Shown: positions 20,433-28,967, numbered from the stretch's first letter. The stretch is DNA of 64,000 nt from Psychrobacter urativorans (GCF_904846695.1 NZ_CAJHBR010000012.1:1-64000); one strand, 5' to 3'. Notes: generated by a model not told the origin, from the letters alone. Numbers and translations: made by a program.

Positions 20433-21065
20433 ATGAAGAATGAATTTTTACTATTAGGTAGTTTATTGATATTAACTAGCTGCGCTAAGCCAAACATATA
20501 TGACCCTGGTGCTCAAATTATAGTGAATATAAATGATGACAAATACGTAATTCCGCTAAATCATATCACTAGACCAGATACTGGAAGTTATGCAAGCTTT
20601 GACACGAATATGGGTCTTAGTTATTTTTTTTGGCCAAGTGGTCTCGGTATGACAAATGAAGACAAAGATCCAAACGTTTTACAATATGATGCAAATATTG
20701 TGAAGTTTCATTGGACAGCTCAAAACTCTGGTATTGAAGGCAACGATATGTCTACAAGAGTAAATATCGTAAAAAAAACAAATCGTAAAAATACGGCACA
20801 AGATAAATTTAGGTTAAAAGCTTATATTGACAACAATGATGACTCAATAATAACCTACATAGGTAATATCTATCCTAATTCGCCGACTACTATACGATGT
20901 TTAATGGCAACTAACAAAGATCAGAATAGTGTTTGTCAGATGGAATACTTACATCCTATTTATAACAATAATATCTTGCTTGAGTTTTCTGGAAAAAACC
21001 TTGCGGATTGGCAGTCGATAAATGCTATGGCAGTCAACTATATGAAAAAATGGCATCAGGAATAG
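20433..21065 (+). CDS. Putative lipoprotein of unknown function
   Basis: I do not recognise this 210-residue protein. It starts at the ATG at 20433, which has AAGGA at 20421-20425; an upstream in-frame extension to 20382 has no such site. The N terminus is a lipoprotein signal: a short charged start, a Leu-rich core, and LTSC with Cys17. The mature part is polar and rich in Asn, Asp, Lys and Ile, with two Cys near residues 153 and 163 (IRCLMATN, SVCQMEYL) that could form a disulfide. Codon usage is more AT-rich than in tuf or the ribosomal genes, suggesting acquired DNA. It stands directly upstream of the toxin remnant but has no recognisable link to it. Confidence 0.6.
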   Translation: MKNEFLLLGSLLILTSCAKPNIYDPGAQIIVNINDDKYVIPLNHITRPDTGSYASFDTNMGLSYFFWPSGLGMTNEDKDPNVLQYDANIVKFHWTAQNSGIEGNDMSTRVNIVKKTNRKNTAQDKFRLKAYIDNNDDSIITYIGNIYPNSPTTIRCLMATNKDQNSVCQMEYLHPIYNNNILLEFSGKNLADWQSINAMAVNYMKKWHQE

Positions 21066-21131
21066 TCATCATATGCATTGGTTAATACTAAAACAACTTC
21101 TAATACGTGGCAAATTCGATTCTAAGAACTG

Positions 21132-21407
21132 CTAATTATTAATGATAATCAAAAAAGAAATGACCCTTAGCGCAGGCGGTGGCGCGGTTCGTACCACCTA
21201 CATCACAGCTTTTCCTGTTGCTTTATCCTTAATCCAAATATTAGCGTAGCTGTCTCCACTGAACCATGACGTACCGATATCAGTAACGAAGTCTAATTGA
21301 TAGTTTTTATTGGCTTCAGCGTTAAAGCTAATCTTAGTCGGTTTAGTATAGTGTCCCGCCATTTGATAGCTGACCGCCTGTTCAAATATGGCGTTGCGTC
21401 TAGTCAT
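21132..21407 (-). pseudogene. Decayed paralogue of the 24149-24676 lipoprotein
   Basis: The minus-strand translation aligns with the C-terminal half of the lipoprotein at 24149-24676. It reads GHYTKPTKISFNAEANKNYQ where the intact copy has GHYAVPSKIIFDAEANRNYQ, then LDFVTDIGTSWFSGDSY against LNFVTDIGTEWFSKNSY. The N-terminal half with the lipobox is absent. An in-frame amber codon interrupts the copy after KAVM. The frame then continues as ALRVISFLIIINN to a TAG at 21132-21134, matching the intact end APRVISYPIIINN. The similarity stops near 21407, exactly where the toxin remnant's open frame begins on the other strand, so this is a recombination or deletion junction. Divergence between copies is considerable, so the duplication is not recent. 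Confidence 0.8.
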
Positions 21408-23456
21408 CTAGCATAGCCCTCCTTAGATTACCTATCACCAATCAAATCACCACCACGTACACTCAAGATAGAGAAAGCACGTTGTGGATGAAGACGGTCG
21501 ATCAAGGCAGTGTCGTTACTACTGCCGCGCTACCTAAATTCAATCAAGTACCAACGATTACCTCACCTAATGGCGTGGTAGTAGCTGTCCCTGTTGAGGT
21601 TACTGTTGATGCCAACGCAAAAGCTAAAGCGGCTATCGAAAAGAGTCCAGCAGAGCTAGGTAAGATAGCACTTGAGCTATCTAAGCAGCCCGGCTACGAG
21701 TATCTCGCGACTCTAGACAAGAATAATGAGATCAACTGGGTACAAGTGGATCTGATTCAGAAGAATTGGGACTATACGCAAGAAGGACTGACGCCAGGGG
21801 CTGCAGCTTTGATAGCTATTGCTATTACTATTGCAGCAGGTCCAGCAGGTTCAGGTCTCACCGCATCTATGGTAGCGACTAATGCTGCTGGTATTGCGCT
21901 ACAGACGCAAGCGGTTATTACACTCATTAATAATAAGGGTGGTATTAGTAAGACGTTAAAAGATTTGGCTAGTAGCGCTACTATACGTAGTATGGCAACA
22001 GCAGCATTGACAGCTGGTGTAGGAGCTAGATTAGGTTTAGGAAGTAGTGTTACTGATAGCTTTGGTCAAAAGCTAGCAAATGGGGTCAGCACTAGTCTTA
22101 CTCAAGCCGTTGCTGATGCTACTATCAATGGTGTAAGTTTCGAAGAGGCACTGAAAAATAGTTTACTTAGTTCTTTAGTTGATGTGTTTGCAGCCAGTGC
22201 ATTTACCAATCTAGTAAAACCTATTGACACTGATGAATTTGTTCGCAATCTTGCTCATAAATTAGTAGCTGCTAGTGTTGGTTGTGTAGCTGCTAGTGCC
22301 AAACAACAAAGCTGCGATGCTGGAGCACTTGGCGCTATGGTTGGTGAAATGCTTGGCGATTATTTAGTTGATGGAAGTCCATTAACACCCAAACAAGAAT
22401 CAGATATCCTCAACGCTGCCAAGCTACTCGCAGGTTCTGTGGCGTTATTAACTAATGTTGATCTCAATACAGCAGCTAGTAGTGCTAGTTTAGCAGTTGA
22501 AAACAATGCTTTGCATCCAGGTGATTTTGTAAAAGTGGCTCGTGACTTTGAGAATCAATGCTTGAAATCAACGAATGCTGCACAATGTAGCTCTGCATTA
22601 AATAAATGGAAACAGACTTCTTACGATAGAGCTGGTTTAAAATCAAGCGAAGCTATACAAGGTTGGGAAGATTTTGCTTATTCAGAATATCAGCCTGCAA
22701 TTGCAATTTGTAAGACTGATAGAAATTGTCTAGCCTTTGTTACGTCTAAGTTGGTTACTGATAGTATAAATTTTGCAGGTTCTTCTGTTGATTTGATTGA
22801 AGTTGCGCATATCGCTAAATTGTCAGCAGCTAAAATCATGAAAGATTCAGGTGCTTTTTTTGTCGCTGGTTTAGATGATTTTGGTTGGATGATTGGTTCA
22901 GGTGTTGTAACAGTTCCATCAAGGTTTACAGCCCCATTAATTTCTTTATATGCACAAAGTGGCAAGGTAGTTTCAGCCCCCTTATCTAAAGTACCTAGTA
23001 TACTTGATCCTGCAAAATTTAGAAGCGGAATGCCATCTAGTTGGTTCAAAGCCTCATATAACCCAGCCACAAAAGCAGTGTCAATTTCTGTTGCAGAAAT
23101 AAAAACAGCATCAGGACAAGTAGAAAGAGTCATGTCAGTTAGTGGTAATGCTTGGCATGGCGTTAATGCACCTAAAAGCCCAATCACATTGAATGGTATA
23201 AATTATAAGATAATAAAGGATATTCCGCAGAACCTAGCTGGTACTGCCAACCATGCTGGAAAAAATATTTTTGAGTACATCAATACCGCATATGCTAATC
23301 AGAGGGTTACCGTAAAATTAGGAGTTGAAAATACAAATTCTCGTGCACCAGGGTATGTGTGGTGGTTGAGGTACAGCTGTACGAGATCTATCTAGTAACA
23401 ACAAGAATTTAAATATTACAATATATCAAGGATCTACGCTTGTACGTAATCCATAA
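21404..23456 (+). pseudogene. 5'-truncated CdiA/hemagglutinin-type toxin with deaminase-like C-terminal domain
   Basis: This is the C-terminal part of a large secreted polymorphic toxin. The frame is open from 21404 but has no credible start; the first usable codon is TTG 21482. The opening residues TQDRESTLWMKTVDQGSV resemble the region before the pretoxin domain of filamentous hemagglutinins. A DUF637-like Gly/Ala-rich stretch follows (about residues 105-190 from the TTG). The VENN motif, which marks the start of a CdiA-CT, is at residues 339-342 (22496-22507). The last 100 residues look like a deaminase fold: a beta hairpin with SISVAEIKTASGQ and VMSVSGNAW, then HAGKNIFEYI (23252 on), then a strand VTVKLGVEN. 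The uncorrected frame stops at 23395 after APGYVWW. The next frame reads GMCGG-stop-GTAVRDLSS and runs to TAA at 23454-23456. No signal, TPS domain or CdiB partner is present. Confidence 0.75.
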
Positions 23457-23475
23457 AATTGAGGAGCTTTAATAA

Positions 23476-24033
23476 ATGAGTCCATATATACAACAATTCA
23501 TAGATGCTATAAGCCCAAATATATGCTGGGAATTATATCCTGAATACATTGAAGGGTTTACAGAATATCAAATAGATATTTATGCTGAAGCATTAGATAT
23601 GGATATTAATGGAGCATTTAGACAATGGCTTTTGACCTTCGGAAAATGTTCTGGAGGTTTATTCACTCAAGATCACTTTAATCATTATCATGGTGGTAGT
23701 AATATTGAAGAAAATCTAGCATATTTAAAAATGTATCCAGAGTTTCGAAAAGACATGTTTGACGATGGAAGAATTACTAATGACCAATTAAATCTAAAAC
23801 CATTTAATTTATATTGGGAAAATGAGGTTGACCATTATTTTATTTTGACTAAAGACCCTGAATTATTCGTCTGGTTCTATACTGATAGTTATGATAGTGA
23901 CTATGCTATTAATACAGGACTAAAATTTGACGAATTCATCAAATTAAAAATAGGAAAATTGAGGTGTCGAAAAGGTATTTGGATCGATAAAGAAGACATA
24001 ATTGAAATGTCTAGTTCTAACATTTTTAAATAA
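23476..24033 (+). CDS. Candidate immunity protein for the adjacent toxin (possibly SUKH-like)
   Basis: This 185-residue protein is soluble, acidic and rich in aromatic residues, with no signal peptide. It starts 19 bases after the frame-corrected toxin stop and has GAGGAG at 23461-23466, the arrangement of cdiA-cdiI pairs. I do not recognise it with certainty. The pattern FRQWLLTFGKCSGGLF, then YWENEVDHYFILTKDPELF and a final GLKFDEFIKLKI, is reminiscent of SUKH (SMI1/KNR4-like) immunity proteins, a superfamily often paired with nuclease and deaminase toxins. The frame is intact and AT-rich. Function as an immunity protein is inferred from position; the SUKH link is a tentative reading of pattern only. 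Confidence 0.6.
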   Translation: MSPYIQQFIDAISPNICWELYPEYIEGFTEYQIDIYAEALDMDINGAFRQWLLTFGKCSGGLFTQDHFNHYHGGSNIEENLAYLKMYPEFRKDMFDDGRITNDQLNLKPFNLYWENEVDHYFILTKDPELFVWFYTDSYDSDYAINTGLKFDEFIKLKIGKLRCRKGIWIDKEDIIEMSSSNIFK

Positions 24034-24152
24034 AGTCTTTAGATTTAAATCATCCAAATCTTTTTGTTAAAAGCCTTATATCTAACTACGTTTTAAGTAA
24101 TGAAAATTTTTATCAAATAGACTTAAACACTGATGCTGATATTTTTAATTAA
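24030..24152 (+). pseudogene. Short C-terminal coding remnant after the immunity gene
   Basis: A 40-codon frame without a start codon runs from just after the immunity stop to TAA at 24150-24152. It includes DLNHPNLFVKSLISNYVL and then SNENFYQIDLNTDADIFN, which reads like the tail of a real protein rather than random translation. It may be the remains of a second immunity or orphan toxin cassette, as occurs downstream of CDI loci. It abuts the stop of the minus-strand lipoprotein. Too short for assignment. Confidence 0.35.
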
Positions 24153-24676
24153 TTATTGATAATAATAGGATAAGAAATAACCCTTGGCGCAGCAGGTAGT
24201 TGTGATCTTATCACATCCGATACAGGCTGCTGCGTTGCCTTATCCATCACCCAAAAGTCAACATAGCTATTTTTACTAAACCACTCCGTACCAATATCCG
24301 TGACGAAGTTTAATTGGTAATTTCTATTTGCTTCAGCATCAAAGATTATCTTAGAAGGGACAGCATAATGTCCACCTATTCGATAGCTAATCGTCATCGT
24401 ATGCTCACCTGTAGCAATCGGATATATCGTATCCCATGTTGCGCTATAGTCTTCTTTACGTTCTTTCGGTACACGCTTCCCATTAATCTCCATAATATAA
24501 GCAATACGATCACCGACTAGGCTCATGTAGCCAGGCTCTGAGCTACCCATTATCGTTGCCGTCTGACCCAATACTGGTGGCTGATAAAGTAGCTCAGCGG
24601 GTAAGTCTTTAGTATTCTTCAGGCTCATACAGCCTGTCAATATAAGCAGCGCAGCTATTAATACAACTATTTTCAT
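24149..24676 (-). CDS. Putative lipoprotein of unknown function
   Basis: A 175-residue protein with a clear lipoprotein signal: MKIVVLIAALLILTGC, with the lipidated Cys at 16. The mature part has a mixed beta-rich character and contains GEHTMTISYRIGGHYAVPSK, then DAEANRNYQLNFVTDIGTEW and a C-terminal Pro/Ile/Asn-rich end. The combination of short hydrophobic beta strands after a Tyr/Gly-rich region resembles small envelope lipoproteins, but no family name can be assigned safely. AGGATAAAAG lies before the ATG. A decayed paralogue of its C-terminal half lies at 21132-21407 in the same orientation, so the two copies bracket the toxin and immunity remnant. Confidence 0.7.
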   Translation of the reverse strand: MKIVVLIAALLILTGCMSLKNTKDLPAELLYQPPVLGQTATIMGSSEPGYMSLVGDRIAYIMEINGKRVPKERKEDYSATWDTIYPIATGEHTMTISYRIGGHYAVPSKIIFDAEANRNYQLNFVTDIGTEWFSKNSYVDFWVMDKATQQPVSDVIRSQLPAAPRVISYPIIINN

Positions 24677-24868
24677 CTTTTATCCTCAATAGAATCCATT
24701 CGTGTGGTTATAATCTTATTTTATAGTGATTTTAGCAATGATTTATTAGCTATGTGACTTTATACTATTTGATTGGTCACCATCTATTATATTGTCATAT
24801 TTATAATCTATTCCATGCCATAACATATAAGACAAACCCTCTTCACTAAAAAAATATACTGTTAAAAC

Positions 24869-24896
24869 TTGCATTATATATAAAGCCATGTATAAT
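24869..24896 (+). promoter_or_regulatory. Promoter of the tRNA-Trp/secE transcript
   Basis: TTGCAT at 24869-24874 and TATAAT at 24891-24896 are 16 bases apart. Transcription would begin near 24903, about 13 bases before the tRNA 5' end, a suitable distance for RNase P processing. Confidence 0.7.
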
Positions 24897-24915
24897 AATC
24901 AGCCTTAACACCCCT

Positions 24916-24991
24916 AGGCGATTGGCTCAATTGGTAGAGCATCGGTCTCCAAAACCGAGGGTTGTAGGTTCGAGTCCTACATCGCCTGCCA
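24916..24991 (+). tRNA. tRNA-Trp (CCA anticodon)
   Basis: The 76-base cloverleaf has a 7-bp acceptor stem (AGGCGAT with ATCGCCT), a D arm with TTGGTAGAGC, an anticodon stem TCGGT/ACCGA with loop CTCCAAA, and a T arm with GGTTCGAGTCC. The anticodon is CCA, for Trp. The 3' CCA is encoded. Its place directly before secE-nusG-rplKAJL matches other gammaproteobacteria. Confidence 0.97.
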
Positions 24992-25044
24992 TCTTTTTTT
25001 ATCCTATCTTTGTTGTAGTCTAGCAACTCCAAAGTGAGTCCTTT

Positions 25045-25530
25045 ATGAGCAATGACCAAGATAACCTCGATTCAAAGTTATCTAATGCCAATGCGGTTAC
25101 TGGCGGCATGCTGTCTAAAGGAAACCACATCTCAGCGACAAATACTTCTGCCGTTGAAGTGGCAAAGAAAAGCTCAGCAAAAGATATAGTATTGTGGCTA
25201 TTAGCCATTGTTGCTTTAATTAGTGCAACTTTTGCCAATCAATATTTACCCGGTGTATGGCAGCCAGCCAACGACCTTTGGGTCCGTATTGGTATCATTG
25301 TTGTATTAGCAGTATTTGCATTATTTTGTTTGGCGATGACCCATCAAGGTACTGCTTTTAAAACCTTATTGAGCGATGCTGCAGTTGAATTACGCCGAGT
25401 AACTTGGCCAAGCAAAGACGAAACCTTTCAATACACATGGCAAACCATTGTCGTGATCGCGATTGCTGGGTTTTTTGTTTGGTTGTTAGATAACTTTTTT
25501 AACTGGTTCGTCGGTCTATTTATTGGTTAA
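25045..25530 (+). CDS. secE: Preprotein translocase subunit SecE
   Basis: SecE clamps SecY in the SecYEG inner-membrane protein channel. The 161-residue protein has three predicted membrane segments (about 48-66, 81-98 and 133-149), the E. coli-type topology rather than the single-span form. The conserved amphipathic segment ELRRVTWPSKDETFQYTW precedes the last segment. The first 45 residues are a polar Ser/Asn/Ala-rich extension. It begins 53 bp after tRNA-Trp and is followed by nusG after 73 bp, the conserved order. Confidence 0.95.
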   Translation: MSNDQDNLDSKLSNANAVTGGMLSKGNHISATNTSAVEVAKKSSAKDIVLWLLAIVALISATFANQYLPGVWQPANDLWVRIGIIVVLAVFALFCLAMTHQGTAFKTLLSDAAVELRRVTWPSKDETFQYTWQTIVVIAIAGFFVWLLDNFFNWFVGLFIG

Positions 25531-25603
25531 TATTAGAGGTATTACTCTTTTTTAACCCCAATTTTATTTATAACGACTTAGTTATAAAGATCAGGAGCGT
25601 GAT

Positions 25604-26134
25604 ATGCGTTGGTATATTGTCCAAGCGTTTTCAGGATATGAAAAACAAGTACAACGTTCATTAACTGATCGTATTAATCGTAGTGACTTCGCTGATTCTT
25701 TTGGTGATGTGTTAGTACCTACTGAAGAAGTCGTCGAAATGAAAGACGGCAAAAAGCGTAAAAGTGAGCGTAAATTCTTTCCAGGCTATGTATTAATTCA
25801 AATGGAAATGAACGACAGCACTTGGCACATCGTTAATGAATGTCCTCGTATTATGGGTTTCATCGGTGGTACTGCTGAAACGCCAGCACCCATTACTCAA
25901 GTAGAAGCTGACCGCATCTTAAACCGTCTTAATCAAGCTGAAACCAATCCACGTCCTAAGACTCTATTTGAGCCAGGCGAAGAGTTATTGGTTATTGATG
26001 GTCCTTTCACCGACTTTAAAGGTATGGTGGAAAAAGTCGATTATGAAAAGTCCAAGCTACAATTAACCGTAAACGTATTTAATCGACCTACACAGGTTGA
26101 ACTTGAGTTTAGCAAAGTTGAAAAGCTAGACTAA
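25604..26134 (+). CDS. nusG: Transcription termination/antitermination protein NusG
   Basis: NusG binds RNA polymerase to suppress pausing and links it to Rho or to ribosomes. The N-terminal NGN domain begins [20 protein letters not shown] and includes [20 protein letters not shown]. The C-terminal KOW domain contains [20 protein letters not shown] and ends FSKVEKLD. At 176 residues it has the normal length. CAGGAG precedes the ATG. Confidence 0.98.
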   Translation: MRWYIVQAFSGYEKQVQRSLTDRINRSDFADSFGDVLVPTEEVVEMKDGKKRKSERKFFPGYVLIQMEMNDSTWHIVNECPRIMGFIGGTAETPAPITQVEADRILNRLNQAETNPRPKTLFEPGEELLVIDGPFTDFKGMVEKVDYEKSKLQLTVNVFNRPTQVELEFSKVEKLD

Positions 26135-26279
26135 ATAACTATTATTAATGCAGTAATTATTAATTAATTCAGTATTCATCAACCGGGGAGCTGTTGTTAA
26201 CTACTAAAGTTCTTTGAGACTCAGTCTCTTAAGTATATAAAGTATTTAACTGGCGCTATTACCCATTTAGGAGAAAATC

Positions 26280-26711
26280 ATGGCTAAGAAGATTGATGGT
26301 TACATCAAACTACAAGTCCCAGCAGGTAAAGCGAATCCTTCACCACCGATTGGTCCAGCTTTGGGTCAAAAAGGCGTGAACATCATGGCGTTCTGTAAAG
26401 AATTTAACGCTGCGACTTCAAACCAAGAGCCAGGTTTGCCGATTCCAACTGAAATCACTGTTTATAGTGATAAGTCTTTTACCTTTATCATGAAGTCACC
26501 ACCAGCTGCGTACTTATTACGCAAAGCTGCTGGTGTCGCTAAAGGTTCAGGTACGCCAAACACTGCTAAAGTCGGTAAAGTGACTCGTGCTCAGTTAGAA
26601 GAAATCGTCAAAACTAAAGATGCAGATTTAACCGCTGCTGATCTTGATGCTGCTGTTCGTACTGTTGCTGGTACTGCCCGTTCGATGGGTATTACCGTGG
26701 AGGGTGTATAA
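26280..26711 (+). CDS. rplK: 50S ribosomal protein L11
   Basis: L11 forms the base of the GTPase-associated centre with the L10/L12 stalk. The 143-residue protein starts [20 protein letters not shown] and shows [20 protein letters not shown] and the C-terminal [10 protein letters not shown] that contacts rRNA. GGAGAAA precedes the ATG. Its stop overlaps the rplA start by one base (TAATG), so translation of the two is coupled. The 145-bp leader contains a short GAGACT/AGTCTC stem where L1 autoregulation could act. Confidence 0.98.
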   Translation: MAKKIDGYIKLQVPAGKANPSPPIGPALGQKGVNIMAFCKEFNAATSNQEPGLPIPTEITVYSDKSFTFIMKSPPAAYLLRKAAGVAKGSGTPNTAKVGKVTRAQLEEIVKTKDADLTAADLDAAVRTVAGTARSMGITVEGV

Positions 26712-27412
26712 TGTCTAAGCTAACCAAACGTCAAAAAGAAATCAATAGCCGTATCGATAATGATAAGCAGTACACTATTGAAGAAGCGGTACAAATCCTA
26801 AATGATTTGCCAGCGCTAAAATTCAAAGAGTCTGTTGATATTGCTGTTAACTTGGGTGTTGACCCACGTAAATCTGATCAAGTTGTTCGTGGTGCTACTA
26901 ACCTACCTGCGGGTACTGGTAAAACTAAGCGCGTTGCTGTGTTCGCACAGGGTGCTGCTGCTGAAGCTGCTAAAGAAGCTGGTGCAGACATCGTAGGTAT
27001 GGAAGATTTAGCAGATCAAATCAAAGCCGGTAACATGGATTTTGATGTAGTTATTGCTGCTCCAGATGCTATGCGTGTCGTTGGTCAGTTGGGTACAATC
27101 TTAGGTCCACGTGGTCTAATGCCTAACCCTAAAGTCGGTACAGTAACGCCAAACGTTGCAGAAGCTGTGACTAATGCTAAAGCTGGTCAAGCACAGTATC
27201 GTGTTGACAAAGGTGGTATTATCCATGCGACTATCGGTCAAGTTGGCTTTACTGCTGAACAAGTTATGCAAAATGCTCAAGCATTAATAGCGGATCTAAA
27301 ACGCGCTAAGCCTGCTACTTCAAAGGGGATTTTCATTAAGAAGATCACTTTGTCTAGCACTATGGGTCCAGGTCTAACTATTGATCCTGTTCCTTATCGT
27401 ATGGCCAAATAA
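26711..27412 (+). CDS. rplA: 50S ribosomal protein L1
   Basis: L1 forms the mobile stalk near the ribosomal E site and, in E. coli, represses the rplKA message. The protein is 233 residues. It begins [15 protein letters not shown] and has the L1 signature around [20 protein letters not shown] and the [15 protein letters not shown] loop. The ATG overlaps the rplK stop codon. The downstream spacer to rplJ is 501 bp and contains the L10 leader. Confidence 0.98.
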   Translation: MSKLTKRQKEINSRIDNDKQYTIEEAVQILNDLPALKFKESVDIAVNLGVDPRKSDQVVRGATNLPAGTGKTKRVAVFAQGAAAEAAKEAGADIVGMEDLADQIKAGNMDFDVVIAAPDAMRVVGQLGTILGPRGLMPNPKVGTVTPNVAEAVTNAKAGQAQYRVDKGGIIHATIGQVGFTAEQVMQNAQALIADLKRAKPATSKGIFIKKITLSSTMGPGLTIDPVPYRMAK

Positions 27413-27913
27413 GCTAGTTTTGATAAGCAAATGCTTTGAGAAAAATATTTTTACTATTTAGCTATTAGGCTTAAACAGTAATCCAATCAAATTTTAAAAA
27501 TTAGGTCAGCGTAGTTTTTTGCTACGCTGTCTAAGACCGTAGGTAGAGAGCAGTTCTAAGGTATTTTTGATAGAAGACAGTAGTTGTTATCAGCTACTAG
27601 TTATTCTTATAAATAGCAACGAGTTGGTCTTGTTAATCGATGACAGATGAAAATCTTAATTGTCCTACGCAGACGGTGACCCACCCAGTTTAAGACTAGA
27701 GACGATAGGGTAGCATTACTATTAACTTAGTAGCGTTAGTTTATCATTCGACGTCATTCTGATAACGGTGCCGTAATCAGGCGTTACTTAAAACGAAAGT
27801 TTATGAGTAACGTGTCGTATCAAGTCAATCAACGCTGATAGCTTAATTTATTGAAGACTTAGGTCTTTAATTTTTATCTTGATAGTTGATTGGTAAGATT
27901 AAGGAGTTAACTT
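27413..27913. other. rplA-rplJ spacer
   Basis: This 501-bp spacer has no gene. It contains a perfect 8-bp inverted repeat, CAGCGTAG at 27507-27514 and CTACGCTG at 27522-27529 with a T-rich loop. The L10 leader follows immediately, then about 230 bases of unassigned transcribed leader up to rplJ. A separate promoter is likely, as in E. coli, but no clear consensus was found. Confidence 0.6.
27530..27681 (+). promoter_or_regulatory. Ribosomal protein L10 leader (autoregulatory RNA)
   Basis: The sequence begins GTCTAAGACCGTAGGTAG and ends CCTACGCAGACGGTGAC. The two flanks pair through CGTAGG/CCTACG, with AGACCG and AGACGGT at the junction. That GACCGTAGG ... CCTACG(C/T)AGACGGTGA pattern is the conserved core of the L10 leader found before rplJ in gammaproteobacteria. 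There the L10-(L7/L12)4 complex binds and represses translation. Assignment is from remembered consensus and position. Confidence 0.7.
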
Positions 27914-28441
27914 ATGGCATTAACGCTAGAGCAAAAACAACAAGTTGTGGCTGAAGTGTCTGAAGTTGCTGCTAATGCTTACTCAGCAGTAGCTGCCGAG
28001 TATCATGGTATTGGTGTTGCAAAGCTTACTAAGCTGCGCGAACAAGCCCGTGATAAAGGTGTAGTTTTGAAGGTTGTGAAAAACACCCTAGCAAAACGCG
28101 CTTTTGAAGGCACTAAGTTTGAGTGCATGTCAGACAGTATGACTGGTCCATTACTTTTGGCTTTCTCTATGGAAGATTTGGGATCTGCTGCTAGAGTCAT
28201 TTTTGACTTCAGCAAAGATAACAATGCTTTAGAGACCAAATTAGTATCAGTCGGCGGTGTGGTTTATGGTCCAGAAGAGCTAGAGCGCGTATCGAAACTA
28301 CCAACTCGTGACGAAGCACTCTCTATCTTGATGGCTACTATGAATGCACCTGTGACCAAGCTAGTTCAAACTATGAACGCTGTTCCTAGTAAGCTTGTTC
28401 GCACTGTAGCAGCAATCAAAGACGCAAAAGAAGCTGCTTAA
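27914..28441 (+). CDS. rplJ: 50S ribosomal protein L10
   Basis: L10 anchors the L7/L12 dimers to the ribosome and is the autogenous repressor of its own message. The 175-residue protein begins MALTLEQKQQVVAEVSEVA. It has the AEYHGIGVAKLTKLREQAR and VVKNTLAKRAFEGT blocks, and a C-terminal helix (VPSKLVRTVAAIKDAKEA) that binds L12. AAGGAG lies before the ATG. Confidence 0.97.
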   Translation: MALTLEQKQQVVAEVSEVAANAYSAVAAEYHGIGVAKLTKLREQARDKGVVLKVVKNTLAKRAFEGTKFECMSDSMTGPLLLAFSMEDLGSAARVIFDFSKDNNALETKLVSVGGVVYGPEELERVSKLPTRDEALSILMATMNAPVTKLVQTMNAVPSKLVRTVAAIKDAKEAA

Positions 28442-28563
28442 TTGCTTGTTTTAACGTAAATTTATTATCGTTTGCTGCATTGATTGTTCATTCATTAAAC
28501 TTTGGACAAGCAGTTTAAACGCTACTAGAATCAATTAATTTTATCAGATAACGGAGAGTTCTC

Positions 28564-28935
28564 ATGGCACTATCTAAAGATGATGTGTTAAACGCAATTG
28601 CTGAAATGTCAGTAATGGATATCGTTGAATTAATCAGCGCTATGGAAGAAAAATTCGGCGTAACTGCTGCTGTTGCCGCTGCTGCACCTGCTGCTGCTGG
28701 TCCTGCTGCTACTGCTGAAGAGCAAAGCGAATTTGACGTTATTCTTACTAGCTTCGGCGAGAAGAAAGTTGGCGTTATCAAAGCTGTTCGCGAAGCGACT
28801 GGCCTTGGCCTAAAAGAAGCGAAAGATTTGGTTGAAAGTGCTCCAGCACCAATCAAAGAAGGCGCTAACAAAGCTGAAGCTGAAGAATTGAAAAAGAAAC
28901 TTGAAGAAGTTGGCGCTACTGTTGAACTAAAATAA
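28564..28935 (+). CDS. rplL: 50S ribosomal protein L7/L12
   Basis: L7/L12 recruits translation factors to the ribosome and is present in several copies. The 123-residue acidic protein has an N-terminal dimerisation helix ([19 protein letters not shown]), an Ala-rich hinge and the C-terminal factor-binding domain with [20 protein letters not shown] and GATVELK. ACGGAGAG precedes the ATG. A terminator-like structure follows the stop by about 32 bases. Confidence 0.98.
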   Translation: MALSKDDVLNAIAEMSVMDIVELISAMEEKFGVTAAVAAAAPAAAGPAATAEEQSEFDVILTSFGEKKVGVIKAVREATGLGLKEAKDLVESAPAPIKEGANKAEAEELKKKLEEVGATVELK

Positions 28936-28967
28936 GTTCAGCTAAGCTCTAAATCTAAAGTTTTACA

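Noticed and set aside
22690..23187. Minus-strand 165-codon frame inside the toxin remnant
   Set aside because: No ribosome site or recognisable domain; the plus strand carries coherent protein features.
24874..25059. Minus-strand open frame across tRNA-Trp
   Set aside because: It runs antisense through the tRNA and into secE, so it is a shadow.
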